Shown: one piece after another, positions 32,756 through 40,935 of the stretch
How positions within the stretch are numbered: the first letter of the stretch is position 1
Layout: each line of letters opens with the position of its first letter
Origin: Phycisphaerae bacterium
Lineage (GTDB): Bacteria; Planctomycetota; Phycisphaerae; Phycisphaerales; Phycisphaeraceae
Assembly: GCA_030432595.1 (NCBI GenBank)
Contig: JAUIGU010000016.1
Location: 1-64,000 of the forward strand
Reading direction: 5' to 3'
Length of the DNA stretch: 64,000 bases
Position numbers and translations under genes: made by a program
The notes under the pieces: model-generated
The model's database searches: none
What the model was told of the DNA's origin: nothing
The model's input: the letters and a program-made list of their open reading frames with translations, nothing else

Positions 32756-32786
32756 GACCCGGACCTTCGCGTCGCTCGGGTCCGGC
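32756..32786. repeat. GACCCGGACC...GGGTCCGG hairpin, copy 2 (rpsQ-rplN gap)
   Basis: GACCCGGACC (32756-32765), loop TTCGCGTCGCTC, GGGTCCGGCT. Nearly identical to 25304-25334, more than 7 kb away in the same gene cluster. Confidence 0.6.
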
Positions 32787-32809
32787 TAGCGGAAAAACGT
32801 TCCGGGGGG

Positions 32810-33109
32810 TTAGTCGGCGATCTGGTCGGCCGGGGCGGGGGCGGATTCGACGACGCGGACGAGTCGCCAGCTCTTGGTCTTGCTGAGCTTGCGGCACGAG
32901 CCGATCTGCACGCGGTCGCCCAGCTTGGAGGCGTTCTGGTCGTCGTGTACCTGGAACTTCTGGCTGCGGCGGAGGTACTTGCCGTACTTGGGGTGCTTGG
33001 CCTGGTAGGCGACCTCGACGGTGCGCGTCTTGTCGCGCTTGTCGGAGGTGACGACGCCGACCTTGGTGCCCAGCAGCGGGCGGGACGATTTGGAGTTGCT
33101 GTCGCTCAT
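32810..33109 (-). CDS. rpsQ: 30S ribosomal protein S17
   Basis: 99 residues: [19 protein letters not shown] then [58 protein letters not shown] (only parts quoted as landmarks: [28 protein letters not shown]). OB-fold 16S binder. Stop followed by CCCCCCGGAAC. Lies between rpmC and rplN. Confidence 0.96.
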   Translation of the reverse strand: MSDSNSKSSRPLLGTKVGVVTSDKRDKTRTVEVAYQAKHPKYGKYLRRSQKFQVHDDQNASKLGDRVQIGSCRKLSKTKSWRLVRVVESAPAPADQIAD

Positions 33110-33119
33110 GGTTCTTGCC

Positions 33120-33329
33120 TTAGTCAGCGGCCTGGGCGCGGCGGCGCTGTTCGGTGAGGGTGCGGGCGATGTCGCGCTTGAGCGCCTTGAACTGGCTGGG
33201 CTTTTCGATCTTCTCGGTGACCGCGGCGGAACGCAGGTCGAACAACTCCTTGCGGAGCTGCTTGCTCGTCTCGGCCAGGTCTTCGTCGCTCTTTTTGAGC
33301 AGGTCTTGCTGGAAGTTGCGGGACTTCAT
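33120..33329 (-). CDS. rpmC: 50S ribosomal protein L29
   Basis: 69 residues, two-helix protein: KSDEDLAETSKQLRKELFDL, RSAAVTEKIEKPSQFKALKR, DIARTLTEQRRRAQ. The FKALKRDIARTLTEQ stretch is the L29 signature. Sits at the exit tunnel next to L23. Normal position between rplP and rpsQ. Confidence 0.95.
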   Translation of the reverse strand: MKSRNFQQDLLKKSDEDLAETSKQLRKELFDLRSAAVTEKIEKPSQFKALKRDIARTLTEQRRRAQAAD

Positions 33330-33348
33330 GGTGGGGTCTCTGAAATAA

Positions 33349-33765
33349 TCAGGCGTGGCGGCGGGTGACGAAGCGGCACTTGAACGGCATCTTGTGCGCG
33401 ACGCGGGCGAAGGCCGCCTTGGCCATCGACTCCGGCACGCCGGCGATCTCGTACACGATCGTGCCGGGCTTCACGACGGCGCACCAGTACTCGGGCTCGG
33501 CCTTGCCCTTGCCCATACGCGTCTCGAGCGGCTTCTTGCTGATCGGCTTGTCCGGGAAGACGCGGACGAACAGCTTGCCTTCGCGTGAGGCGTACTGGCG
33601 GGCGGCGATGCGGCCGGCCTCGATCTGGCGGGCGGTGAGCCAGCCGCCTTCGAGGAGCTGCAGGCCGTACTCGCCGAACGACACCTTGTTGCCGCGCGTG
33701 GCGTTGCCTTTGTTGGTCCCGCGCTGCTGCTTGCGGAACTTGACTCGTTTGGGCATCAGGGGCAT
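33349..33765 (-). CDS. rplP: 50S ribosomal protein L16
   Basis: 138 residues from ATG 33765, with GAGGT 6 bases upstream. Start MPLMPKRVKFRKQQRGTNKG, then RGNKVSFGEYGLQLLEGGWL, TARQIEAGRIAA, RMGKGKAEPEYWCAVVKPGTIVYEIAG. Forms part of the A-site tRNA contact in 50S. Confidence 0.97.
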   Translation of the reverse strand: MPLMPKRVKFRKQQRGTNKGNATRGNKVSFGEYGLQLLEGGWLTARQIEAGRIAARQYASREGKLFVRVFPDKPISKKPLETRMGKGKAEPEYWCAVVKPGTIVYEIAGVPESMAKAAFARVAHKMPFKCRFVTRRHA

Positions 33766-33776
33766 CAGTCAACCTC

Positions 33777-33881
33777 GATCAAAAGTCGAAAGTAAAAAGT
33801 CAAAAGTCGAAAGTGGCGAGCATCCGGATGCCGAGGGCGAAGGACTTTCGACCTTCGACTTTCGGCTTTCGCCTCCCCGGC
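33777..33881. repeat. Inverted-repeat hairpin built of AAAGTCGAAAGT-like units, rpsC-rplP gap
   Basis: The left arm has TCGAAAGTAAAAAGTCAAAA and GTCGAAAGT. The centre is GCATCCGGATGC. The right arm has GGACTTTCGACCTTCGAC and TTTCGGCTTTCGCC. The arms are complementary; each is a run of degenerate GTCGAAA units. It ends at the rpsC stop (33882). Confidence 0.65.
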
Positions 33882-34586
33882 TTAGCGCCGGCCGCGGCTG
33901 CGGGGGCGGGCGCCGGCGGCGCGGGACTCGATTTCGCCTTCCTTCAGTTCTTCGTGCAGGCCGTTGTAGATCCACACCTTCACGCCGATCGTGCCGTAGG
34001 TCGTGCGGGAGATCGCGAAGCCGTAGTCCACGTTCGCCTGCAGGGTCTGCAGCGGGATGGCGCCCAGCCGAACCTCTTCCGAGCGGGACATCTCGTGGCC
34101 ACCCAGACGACCCGAGAGCATGACCTTCACGCCCTTGGCGCCGGCGGTCATCGCGGCCTCGGCCTTCATCTTCATGACTCGGCGGAAGCTGGCCCGCTTG
34201 GCGAGCTGCTCGGCGATCGACTCGCAGACGAGCTGCGCATCCGCGTCGGGATTCGGAACCTCGACGCAGGTGATCGACACGTTGCGGCCGGTCAGGTGCT
34301 GCAGCTCCGCGGTCAGGCGGTCGACCTCGGCGCCCTTGGGCCCGATGACCAGGCCCGGGCGGGCGGTCTTGACGATGATCTTCAGCTCTTCACGCGTGCG
34401 CTCGATGTGGATGTCGGAGACGGCCGCAAACGGGGGCTTGCGGTTGAGCTCCTTGTCCAGGAAACGGCGGATCTTGAAGTCTTCCACCAGCAGCTCGCCG
34501 TACAGCGCTTTGGGCGCGTACCAGCGGCTCTTGTGGGCCTCGGTGATGCCGACGCGGAAGCCGAAGGGGTGAACTTTTTGTCCCAT
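33882..34586 (-). CDS. rpsC: 30S ribosomal protein S3
   Basis: 234 residues: MGQKVHPFGFRVGITEAHKS start, KH domain with IIVKTARPGLVIGPKGAEVD, and the C-terminal signature GAKGVKVMLSGRLGGHEMSRSE then GTIGVKVWIYNG. A short basic tail (RAAGARPRSRGRR). Part of the mRNA entry site. Confidence 0.97.
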   Translation of the reverse strand: MGQKVHPFGFRVGITEAHKSRWYAPKALYGELLVEDFKIRRFLDKELNRKPPFAAVSDIHIERTREELKIIVKTARPGLVIGPKGAEVDRLTAELQHLTGRNVSITCVEVPNPDADAQLVCESIAEQLAKRASFRRVMKMKAEAAMTAGAKGVKVMLSGRLGGHEMSRSEEVRLGAIPLQTLQANVDYGFAISRTTYGTIGVKVWIYNGLHEELKEGEIESRAAGARPRSRGRR

Positions 34587-34643
34587 GGTGTGGGTCTCGC
34601 TTCGGGGGGCCGCCGAAGAATCGACGGCGTGTTCAAAATCAGA

Positions 34644-34973
34644 TCAGGCCACGTCTACGCTGACGGTAATGTGGCTCGTGCGCTTGAGGATCGGGTGGGC
34701 GCGGCCGCGGTCCTTGGGCTGGAACCGCTTGATGGTCGGGCCGGAGTCGACGCGGGCATCGGTGACGATCAGCCGGCGGGTGTCGGCTTCGCGCTGGTCC
34801 GCGTTGGCGTAGGCGGCGTGCAGCGCGTTCTTGACGAACACGGCCGCGCGCTTCTTGCTCAGCTCCAGGATCGTGACCGCCTCGCCGTAGGGCTTGTTGC
34901 GGATCAGGTTGATCACCGGGCGCACCTTCAGCGGGCTGATGCGGGCCATGCGGTGGGTGTTGGTGTAGGGCAT
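34644..34973 (-). CDS. rplV: 50S ribosomal protein L22
   Basis: 109 residues: ARISPLKVRPVINLIRNKPY, AVFVKNALHAAYANADQREA, then VDSGPTIKRFQPKDRGRAHP and ILKRTSHITVSVD. The beta-hairpin loop reaches into the exit tunnel. Between rpsS and rpsC. Confidence 0.96.
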   Translation of the reverse strand: MPYTNTHRMARISPLKVRPVINLIRNKPYGEAVTILELSKKRAAVFVKNALHAAYANADQREADTRRLIVTDARVDSGPTIKRFQPKDRGRAHPILKRTSHITVSVDVA

Positions 34974-35077
34974 GATCGGGCTCGTGGCTGGCTATTCCGA
35001 GGCTTGGTCCGGGGCGTGATCCGACGCTTCGTCGCGCTGCTCCTCAGCATTCGGCTAAAACAGTTGCGACCGAATCA

Positions 35078-35368
35078 TCAGGTGCGGCCGGCGGCGCGTT
35101 GGGCCTTGGTGCCGGTGGTGTGGCTGCGGAACGAACGGGTCGGGGAGAACTCGCCGAGCTTGTGCCCGACCATGTCCTCGGTGACGAAGACGTTGTTGAA
35201 CACCTTGCCGTTGTGGACCAGGAAGGTGTGGCCGACGAACTCGGGCACGATGGTGCAGGCGCGGGCCCAGGTCTTGATGGGCGAGCGCTTGTCCATCTGC
35301 GTCAACTGCTCGACCTTGCGGTAGAGCTTGAGATCGACGAAGGGGCCTTTTTTCAAGCTGCGTGACAT
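35078..35368 (-). CDS. rpsS: 30S ribosomal protein S19
   Basis: 96 residues: [80 protein letters not shown]. Head-domain protein that pairs with S13. Standard position between rplB and rplV. Confidence 0.97.
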   Translation of the reverse strand: MSRSLKKGPFVDLKLYRKVEQLTQMDKRSPIKTWARACTIVPEFVGHTFLVHNGKVFNNVFVTEDMVGHKLGEFSPTRSFRSHTTGTKAQRAAGRT

Positions 35369-35421
35369 ATCAAAGTCTCCCGAAGTCCACGTTCACTGAA
35401 CGTGGGCTTCCGTTCATTCAA

Positions 35422-36279
35422 TTACTTCAGTTTCAACTGCCCGTAGCGCTTGCTGACGCGGCGGCGGATGATGCGTTTGTTCGAGGCCTTGCCGGGCTGG
35501 CGGGTACGGCCGCCCTTGGCGAGGGTGCCCGAGCGCTGGGCCGGCGGGCGGTTGCCGGAGCTCTTGTTGTCGCCGCCGCCCATCGGGTGCTCGTGGTGGT
35601 TCTTGGCCATGCCGCGGGTGTGCGGACGCTTGCCGAGGTGGCGGGACTTGCCGGCCTTGCCGAGCGTGACCTTGTTGTGGTCGGTGTTGCCGACCTGCCC
35701 GATGGTCGCGCGGCACTCGATGCTGACCTGGCGCACTTCGCCGGAGGGGAAAGTCAGCGTGGCCCACTTGCCCTCGCGGTTGGTCAGGCGGGCGTAGGTC
35801 CCGGCCGACCGGCACATCTGGCCGCCGCGACCCGGCTGCAGCTCCACGCAGTGCACGTTCAGGCCCGTGGGGATGAACTTGAGCAGCATCGCGTTGCCGG
35901 GCTTGGGCTCGGCGCGGTCGGAGGCGGAGACGACGGTGTCGCCGTCGGTCAGCCCGACCGGGGCGAGGATGTATCGCAGCTCGCCGTCGTCGTGCTTGAT
36001 CAGGGCGATGTTGGCCGAGCGGTTGGGGTCGTACTCAATGCCGACGACGGTGGCGACCGAGTCGAACTTCTTGCGCGACCAGTCGATGCGGCGGTAGCGC
36101 TTCTTGTTGCCGCCGCCGCGCCCGAGCACGGTGAGCTTGCCCTGGTTGTTGCGGCCGGACTTCTTGTTGTTCTTGAGCAACAAGGTCTTCTCGGGGCGCG
36201 TCTTGGTGACCTCGGAGTAGAGGTTCACCGAGGCGTTGCGCCGGCCGGGCGAGGTTCGCTTGTAGGTGCGGGTGGCCAT
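35422..36279 (-). CDS. rplB: 50S ribosomal protein L2
   Basis: 285 residues from ATG 36279 (MATRTYKRTSPGRRNASVNL). Signature PVGGGDHKHEG-like region here reads GMAKNHHEHPMGGGDNKSSG, unusual in having the conserved peptidyl-transferase histidine inside HHEHPMGGG. Other landmarks are RRIDWSRKKFDSVATVVGIE, LHTGVSRG-like QPGRGGQMCRSAGTYA and the end KRIIRRRVSKRYGQLKLK. GGAAG upstream. Confidence 0.96.
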   Translation of the reverse strand: MATRTYKRTSPGRRNASVNLYSEVTKTRPEKTLLLKNNKKSGRNNQGKLTVLGRGGGNKKRYRRIDWSRKKFDSVATVVGIEYDPNRSANIALIKHDDGELRYILAPVGLTDGDTVVSASDRAEPKPGNAMLLKFIPTGLNVHCVELQPGRGGQMCRSAGTYARLTNREGKWATLTFPSGEVRQVSIECRATIGQVGNTDHNKVTLGKAGKSRHLGKRPHTRGMAKNHHEHPMGGGDNKSSGNRPPAQRSGTLAKGGRTRQPGKASNKRIIRRRVSKRYGQLKLK

Positions 36280-36292
36280 GGTGCGTCTTCCA

Positions 36293-36347
36293 TTTAGCCC
36301 CCGGCGAGTCGCCGGGGGCACCCCCGGGTCATTGACCCGGGGCTAAA
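36293..36347. repeat. Nested palindrome in the rplW-rplB gap
   Basis: The outer stem TTTAGCCCC/GGGGCTAAA encloses two perfect hairpins, CCGGCGAGTCGCCGG (36301-36315) and CCCGGGTCATTGACCCGGG (36323-36341). It forms a cruciform-capable element filling nearly the whole gap between rplW and rplB. Confidence 0.65.
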
Positions 36348-36353
36348 TAAAAA

Positions 36354-36635
36354 TCAGAACAAATCGATCCGGTCGTCGCCGTGCAGCTGCACGGTCGCCT
36401 TCTTCCAGTCGGGCGTGCGGGCCTGGCCCCAGCGGGTGCGGCGGTACTTGCCCTTGCGGATGTTCGTCGCGACCGACGCGACGCGCACGTTGTACAGCTG
36501 CTCAATGGCGGCCTTGATCTGCTTCTTGTCGGCCCGCTTGTCGACCTCGAAGGACACGCGGTTGCGGTCGCTGGACTCCCACGCGGCCTTCTCAGTGATC
36601 AGCGGGCGCTTGATGATGTAGGTGGCGTCGAGCAT
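36354..36635 (-). CDS. rplW: 50S ribosomal protein L23
   Basis: 93 residues from ATG 36635, which overlaps the rplD stop as TGATG and has AAGGAGG 7 bases upstream. Landmarks are IIKRPLITEKAAWESSDRNR, VSFEVDKRADKKQIKAAIEQ, LYNVRVASVATNIRKGK. Tunnel-exit protein that docks trigger factor and SRP. Confidence 0.96.
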   Translation of the reverse strand: MLDATYIIKRPLITEKAAWESSDRNRVSFEVDKRADKKQIKAAIEQLYNVRVASVATNIRKGKYRRTRWGQARTPDWKKATVQLHGDDRIDLF

Positions 36636-37315
36636 CACGCGGCCTCCTTCTTAGCCTTCGTGTCGGCCTTGGGTTTCGAGGCCGGGGCGTTGTTCACGAA
36701 CTTCTCGAGGTACGCCTCGAACGCGTCCTTGTGGGCCACGACGTAGCGATGGTTGAGCAGGTCGAAGGCGTGCAGCCGGTCGATCTGCGTCACCGACACC
36801 GAGTCGAGGTTGCGGGCCGACTTGGCCTCGGCCGAGCGGACGTCGGCCAGCGCGACCAGCGCGGTGCGGTCCACGCCCAGGGCGCTCAGCAGGGCCGCGA
36901 AGGCCTTGGTCGAGGGCGAATCGTTGGCCGGGGCATCGACGAGCTTGATCTCGCCGTCCACCGCCTTGGCCAGCAGCGCGTTGCGGTTGGCGAGCTGCCG
37001 CATCTTGCGGGGCATGTCCTGGTTCCAGGAGTGCCGGCGCTTGGGGATGCCGTGGCCGCCGCCGCGGAGGATGTTGGCCTTCTTGTCGCCGCGGCGGGCG
37101 TTGCCGGTGCCCTTCTGCTTGTAGAGCTTGCGGGTCGAGCCACGGACGTCGCTGCGCGACTTGGTGACCTGGTTGACCGGGCGCTTGTTTGCGTGGGTGC
37201 GGACGAACGCCTGCTTGAGCAGCGCGTGACGCACCTCGCCGCCGAGCTTCGCCTCGTCGATGGAGACGCTGCCGGTCTGCTTGCCGTCGGTGCTGTAAAC
37301 GGGGATCTCAATCAT
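36635..37315 (-). CDS. rplD: 50S ribosomal protein L4
   Basis: 226 residues: RTHANKRPVNQVTKSRSDVR, KLYKQKGTGNARRGDKKANI, LRGGGHGIPKRRHSWNQDMP and LALADVR-like VALADVRSAEAKSARNLDSV. C-terminal tail is Lys/Ala-rich. L4 is the autogenous regulator of the S10 operon in enterobacteria; whether it regulates here is unknown. Confidence 0.96.
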   Translation of the reverse strand: MIEIPVYSTDGKQTGSVSIDEAKLGGEVRHALLKQAFVRTHANKRPVNQVTKSRSDVRGSTRKLYKQKGTGNARRGDKKANILRGGGHGIPKRRHSWNQDMPRKMRQLANRNALLAKAVDGEIKLVDAPANDSPSTKAFAALLSALGVDRTALVALADVRSAEAKSARNLDSVSVTQIDRLHAFDLLNHRYVVAHKDAFEAYLEKFVNNAPASKPKADTKAKKEAA

Positions 37316-37353
37316 CGTGAAGTCTCACGGTTTTCGTGCGAATCGGAAGCCCC

Positions 37354-38052
37354 TCAGGACGCGTTGACGATGGCCACCTTGCGTTTCCACAGCCGGCGGG
37401 CGGTGCGGAGGAACAGCAGCGAACCGTTGGCGCCGGGGACGGGGCCCTTGACCATGATCAGGTTGCGCTCTTCGTCGATCTTGACCACGGGCAGGTTGCG
37501 GAGGGTGACGCGTTCGTCGCCCATGTGCCCAGACATACGGATGCCCTTCTTGGGCTTGCCGGTGCCGAGGTTCGACGACCGACCGCCGACCGAGCCGGGC
37601 GAGCGGTGCTTGCGCTCCACGCCGTGCGACGCCTCTTGGCCTTTGAAGTTGTGACGCTTCATCGAACCCTGGAAGCCTTTGCCCTTGCTGGTGCCGACCA
37701 CGTCTACATAAGGCACATCTTTGAGGTCGGCGACGGTGACCGTTCCGCCGAGCTCGTGCTCGCCGGCGGCGTCAAGCCGGACCTCGCGGTGGAACCGCTT
37801 GGGCGTCGTGCCGGCCTTGGCGTCGTGGCCGATCACCGGGAACGTCGAGTTGCGGCCCTTGACGTCTTCGAAGCCGAGCTGGATCGCGTCGTAGCCGTCC
37901 GTCTCTTCGTTCTTGACCTGGGTGATGACGCAGGGCCCGGCCTGGATGACGGTGACGGGCTGGTCCGTGCCGTCTTCGTTGAACAGGCGGGTCATGCCGA
38001 CCTTGCGGCCGAGGATGCCGGTCTGCGGGATGTCGTCGACTTTGCTGGCCAT
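37354..38052 (-). CDS. rplC: 50S ribosomal protein L3
   Basis: 232 residues: GILGRKVGMTRLFNEDGTDQ, PVTVIQAGPCVITQVKNEET, the signature FQGSMKRHNFKGQEASHGVE, then HRSPGSVGGRSSNLGTGKPK and MSGHMGDERVTLRNLPVVKI. Slightly longer than usual. Second gene of the S10 run. Confidence 0.97.
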   Translation of the reverse strand: MASKVDDIPQTGILGRKVGMTRLFNEDGTDQPVTVIQAGPCVITQVKNEETDGYDAIQLGFEDVKGRNSTFPVIGHDAKAGTTPKRFHREVRLDAAGEHELGGTVTVADLKDVPYVDVVGTSKGKGFQGSMKRHNFKGQEASHGVERKHRSPGSVGGRSSNLGTGKPKKGIRMSGHMGDERVTLRNLPVVKIDEERNLIMVKGPVPGANGSLLFLRTARRLWKRKVAIVNAS

Positions 38053-38319
38053 GCTGGCTTGACTCCGGTGGTTTCGCCGGGGGTGGCGGGGTCGTGTGCC
38101 TGAGGGTTGCCCAACCCAACGGGTCGGACGGTGTTGGCACAGGTACCCTGCCGGGTCGTGCGCTGACTTGCCTTGGGCTTGGAACCTTCCGCGTGGCTCT
38201 TAGATGAGCCGGGAAGGCAGCCGGGCAGTCTCAGGCAGAGGACCGGGCCCCTGTTTGATTCCGGTTGGACCGACGGGGAACCGTTCCCCTGACTCGGGTC
38301 CCCGGAGTTTGTGGCTCCG

Positions 38320-38377
38320 GGAAAACGCGATGAATCGCGTCGTTGCGTTGCCGCGTACGCGGCGAGGCGTGACTTGG
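38320..38377. repeat. CGCGATGAATCGCG repeat, copy 4 (rpsJ-rplC gap)
   Basis: GGAAAACGCGATGAATCGCG then TCGTTGCGT, followed by CCGCGTACGCGG as second palindrome, ending next to the rpsJ stop (38378). The remaining 38053-38319 stretch is non-coding, with no gene I can support. Confidence 0.75.
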
Positions 38378-38686
<309 letters not shown>

Positions 38687-38780
38687 GCGTCTTGCCGCCC
38701 TGCTCTTGCCCCGCGTAAACCACGCGGAACAAAGTACTTTCGTAAAAACTCCCCGAACGGCTCGGAGAGGCGAGTCGCGT

Positions 38781-38808
38781 AGTGTACAAAGCCTCCAAAG
38801 GCTGTCAA
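38781..38808 (-). promoter_or_regulatory. Sigma-70-type promoter of the S10-spc-alpha operon
   Basis: On the minus strand TTGACA (38803-38808, full consensus), a 16-bp spacer, then TACACT (38781-38786). Transcription would start near 38774, giving a leader of about 88 nt before rpsJ. This is the only strong promoter I see for the whole minus-strand ribosomal run. Confidence 0.75.
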
Positions 38809-38812
38809 ATGG

Positions 38813-38919
38813 GGAAGTAGTCAGGAGTCAGGAGCAAGTAGACAGGAGAAAAACGAGGTCACGGCAAGCGTCAGCCGAGCCCGCATTTCCGACTACTGAC
38901 TACTGACCTACTGGCTACT
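38813..38919. repeat. Inverted-repeat hairpin built of AGTAGTCAG-like units, between the nuclease gene and rpsJ
   Basis: The left arm has GTAGTCAGGAGTCAGGAG and AAGTAGACAGGAG. The right arm has GACTACTGACTACTGACC and TACTGGCTACT. They are complementary around a GC-containing centre. The right edge touches the stop codon of the bifunctional-nuclease gene (38920). Confidence 0.6.
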
Positions 38920-39348
38920 TCATCCAACTTGCCCCGCCTCCGCCAGCACGGACTCGGCCACATAGATCGGCACGTCGTGGTCCGCCCCCAGGGCCAGCGC
39001 GTCGGACGGCCGGGAATCGACCTCCACGGCGTCGCCGGTCTGCCGGCTCCGCAGCACCAGCCGGGCGAAAAACGTGTGGTCGCGCAGCTCGTGAATGACC
39101 ACCGCGTCGAGTTCGTACCCGAGCGAATCGATCACATCCGACAAAAGCTCGTGCGTCTGCGGGCGGATCGGCACCTGGCCCATCAGCCGACGTTCGATCG
39201 CCGCCGCCTCGGTGAGCCCGATGACGATCGGAAACGTGCGAGGCTGCCCGTCCACGGGTTCGACCTCACGCAGCTCGACGTGGTGCGCGTCCTCAGTCTC
39301 GCGGATCACCACCCGCGACAGCTCCATCTGCACCGTGCCGCCATCCAT
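38920..39348 (-). CDS. Bifunctional nuclease family protein (DUF151/BFN)
   Basis: 142 residues, typical length. Family phrases: FPIVIGLTEAAAIERRLMGQ, RPQTHELLSDVIDSLGYELD, AVVIHELRDHTFFARLVL, VDSRPSDALALGADHDVPIY. The SRPSDALAL motif is the hallmark. A role in nucleic-acid cleavage is known for some members; in bacteria the physiological role is unclear. It lies upstream of rpsJ and could read into the operon, but a separate promoter follows it. Confidence 0.9.
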   Translation of the reverse strand: MDGGTVQMELSRVVIRETEDAHHVELREVEPVDGQPRTFPIVIGLTEAAAIERRLMGQVPIRPQTHELLSDVIDSLGYELDAVVIHELRDHTFFARLVLRSRQTGDAVEVDSRPSDALALGADHDVPIYVAESVLAEAGQVG

Positions 39349-39428
39349 ACGACCGTCTCCCGGGGAACATCAAACGCTCGGGACTCAGACGTTCCCGCGC
39401 GTCGGTGGGTTCGGCCCGGCCGGCTCCC

Positions 39429-40778
39429 TCAGACGCCGACGCGGACCACCGCATGATAACTGCCATCGTGGGCGTTTTCGCCGGTCCCGCCGGGCAAAAG
39501 TTGCGATTCCGCGACCACCTCCACCCCGCCCAGCCCGCGCCGCTTCGCCAGGTCCACGGCCCACGCGGCCTGATCCCCGTTTTCCTCCGCATCCACGGAA
39601 CACGTGCTGTAGACCAACACGCCGCCGGGCGCGATCAGCCCCAGTGCCCGGTCGATGATCTCCCGCTGGATCTCGACCAAACTTCCGAGGCGATCCGGGT
39701 TCCACCGGTATCGAGCCTCGGGCCGGCGGGCCAGCACGCCCGTGTTGCTGCACGGTACGTCGAGCAGGATCAGGTCGAACCGCTCGTCGCCGCGCGGCTG
39801 CCAGACGCCGAGTTCCCGACCCGCCTTGGCTTGCAACGCTTCGCGCAGCGTGAACAGGTCGGCCCGCCGGGCGTGGTCGGGGTCCCACGCGACCACGCGG
39901 GCGTCCGGGTGCGTGACCAGCAGCTGCCGCGTCTTCGTGCCCCGACCGGCACAGAGGTCCAGGATGAATCCGGGCTTGAATCCATCCGTCGCGGCAACGG
40001 CCCGCGTCGACGCAGGGTCCTGCACACGACGCAACGGGTCCGCATCCAGCCACGCGGACAACTCGGCCATCGAACCGCCCCACCGCGTCGATGCGTTCTG
40101 CTCGTCCACCGCAAAAACACTCGGCACCCGTAACCCGGACTGCAACATCGATTGTGCCGCGGCTTCACCGTGTTCTTCCACCCAACGCCGAACCAGCGGC
40201 CGCGGGTGGCTCGTCGCGACCGAGAGATGCCGGACGAGGTTCGACGTGTCGGGCAACACGGCCTGCGTCAGGCGCAACGCGTGGCCGGCCGCATCAGGGA
40301 TCGTGTCGGTCGAGGGCTGCCACACGACGTTTTCAGCGCGACCCGCGTCGTGGTCTTCTTCGCGTGGTTCGCCCTTCAATTCCGCAATCCGCCGCAGCAG
40401 CGCGTTGACCAGGCCGACCGCCTTGAGCCGGTTCATCGCCCGGCAGGCCTCGACGGTTTCGTCGATCACCGCGAACGCCGGCGAATCGAAGAACAACAGC
40501 TCTGCCGCGCCCACCAGCAGCGCCGCCTGCACCGGCGGCTCGAACTTCTCGACCGGGTTGCGGCTGCCCGCGTTGAGCAGGAACGTCAGCGTCAGCCACC
40601 GCTGCAACACCGTGCGGTGCAGCGCCACCGCCTTGCCGCGCTGCTCCGCCGCCCCCGGAAGTCTGGACATCTGCGCGAGGTAGGGCTCGAGGGTGTCCGC
40701 CGGGATGTCGGGGTACGCCACGACCGCGTCGTGGATCGCGGCGATCGCCGCGCGGCGGGCGTTGGTCGGATCGATCAC
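39429..40778 (-). CDS. rsmB: 16S rRNA m5C967 methyltransferase RsmB-like
   Basis: 449 residues. The N-terminal NusB-like RNA-binding domain (about 8-140) includes FFDSPAFAVIDETVEACR and GLVNALLRR. The C-terminal Rossmann methyltransferase has a SAM loop (DLCAGRGTKT, 274-283) and both catalytic cysteines: C343 in LLDVPCSNTGVLARRPE and C393 in YSTCSVDAEEN. Probably RsmB; other RNA m5C methyltransferases share the fold, but the NusB domain favours RsmB. Start ATG 40778. Confidence 0.92.
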   Translation of the reverse strand: MIDPTNARRAAIAAIHDAVVAYPDIPADTLEPYLAQMSRLPGAAEQRGKAVALHRTVLQRWLTLTFLLNAGSRNPVEKFEPPVQAALLVGAAELLFFDSPAFAVIDETVEACRAMNRLKAVGLVNALLRRIAELKGEPREEDHDAGRAENVVWQPSTDTIPDAAGHALRLTQAVLPDTSNLVRHLSVATSHPRPLVRRWVEEHGEAAAQSMLQSGLRVPSVFAVDEQNASTRWGGSMAELSAWLDADPLRRVQDPASTRAVAATDGFKPGFILDLCAGRGTKTRQLLVTHPDARVVAWDPDHARRADLFTLREALQAKAGRELGVWQPRGDERFDLILLDVPCSNTGVLARRPEARYRWNPDRLGSLVEIQREIIDRALGLIAPGGVLVYSTCSVDAEENGDQAAWAVDLAKRRGLGGVEVVAESQLLPGGTGENAHDGSYHAVVRVGV

Positions 40779-40841
40779 GGGCGGATCGTACCGAACTGTG
40801 AGAGAAGCACGACCGACGCAATGGGAATATCACAATCTGAC

Positions 40842-40909
40842 TTAGCTGCGTTGCCACGCAACGCAGCGCACCAACGCCACAGCACCGCATTGCGTGGCAA
40901 TGCGGCTAA
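40842..40909. repeat. Palindromic element between the receiver gene and rsmB
   Basis: Left TTAGCTGCGTTGCCACGCAA then CGCAGCG. Right ACCGCATTGCGTGGCAATGC then GGCTAA. Each half is itself a hairpin around GCCACGCAA/TTGCGTGGC, and the two halves are inverted copies, so the whole can form a cruciform. No gene in the 157-bp gap. Confidence 0.6.
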
Positions 40910-40935
40910 CACGAGGAATCAAAACAAACTCGCCC

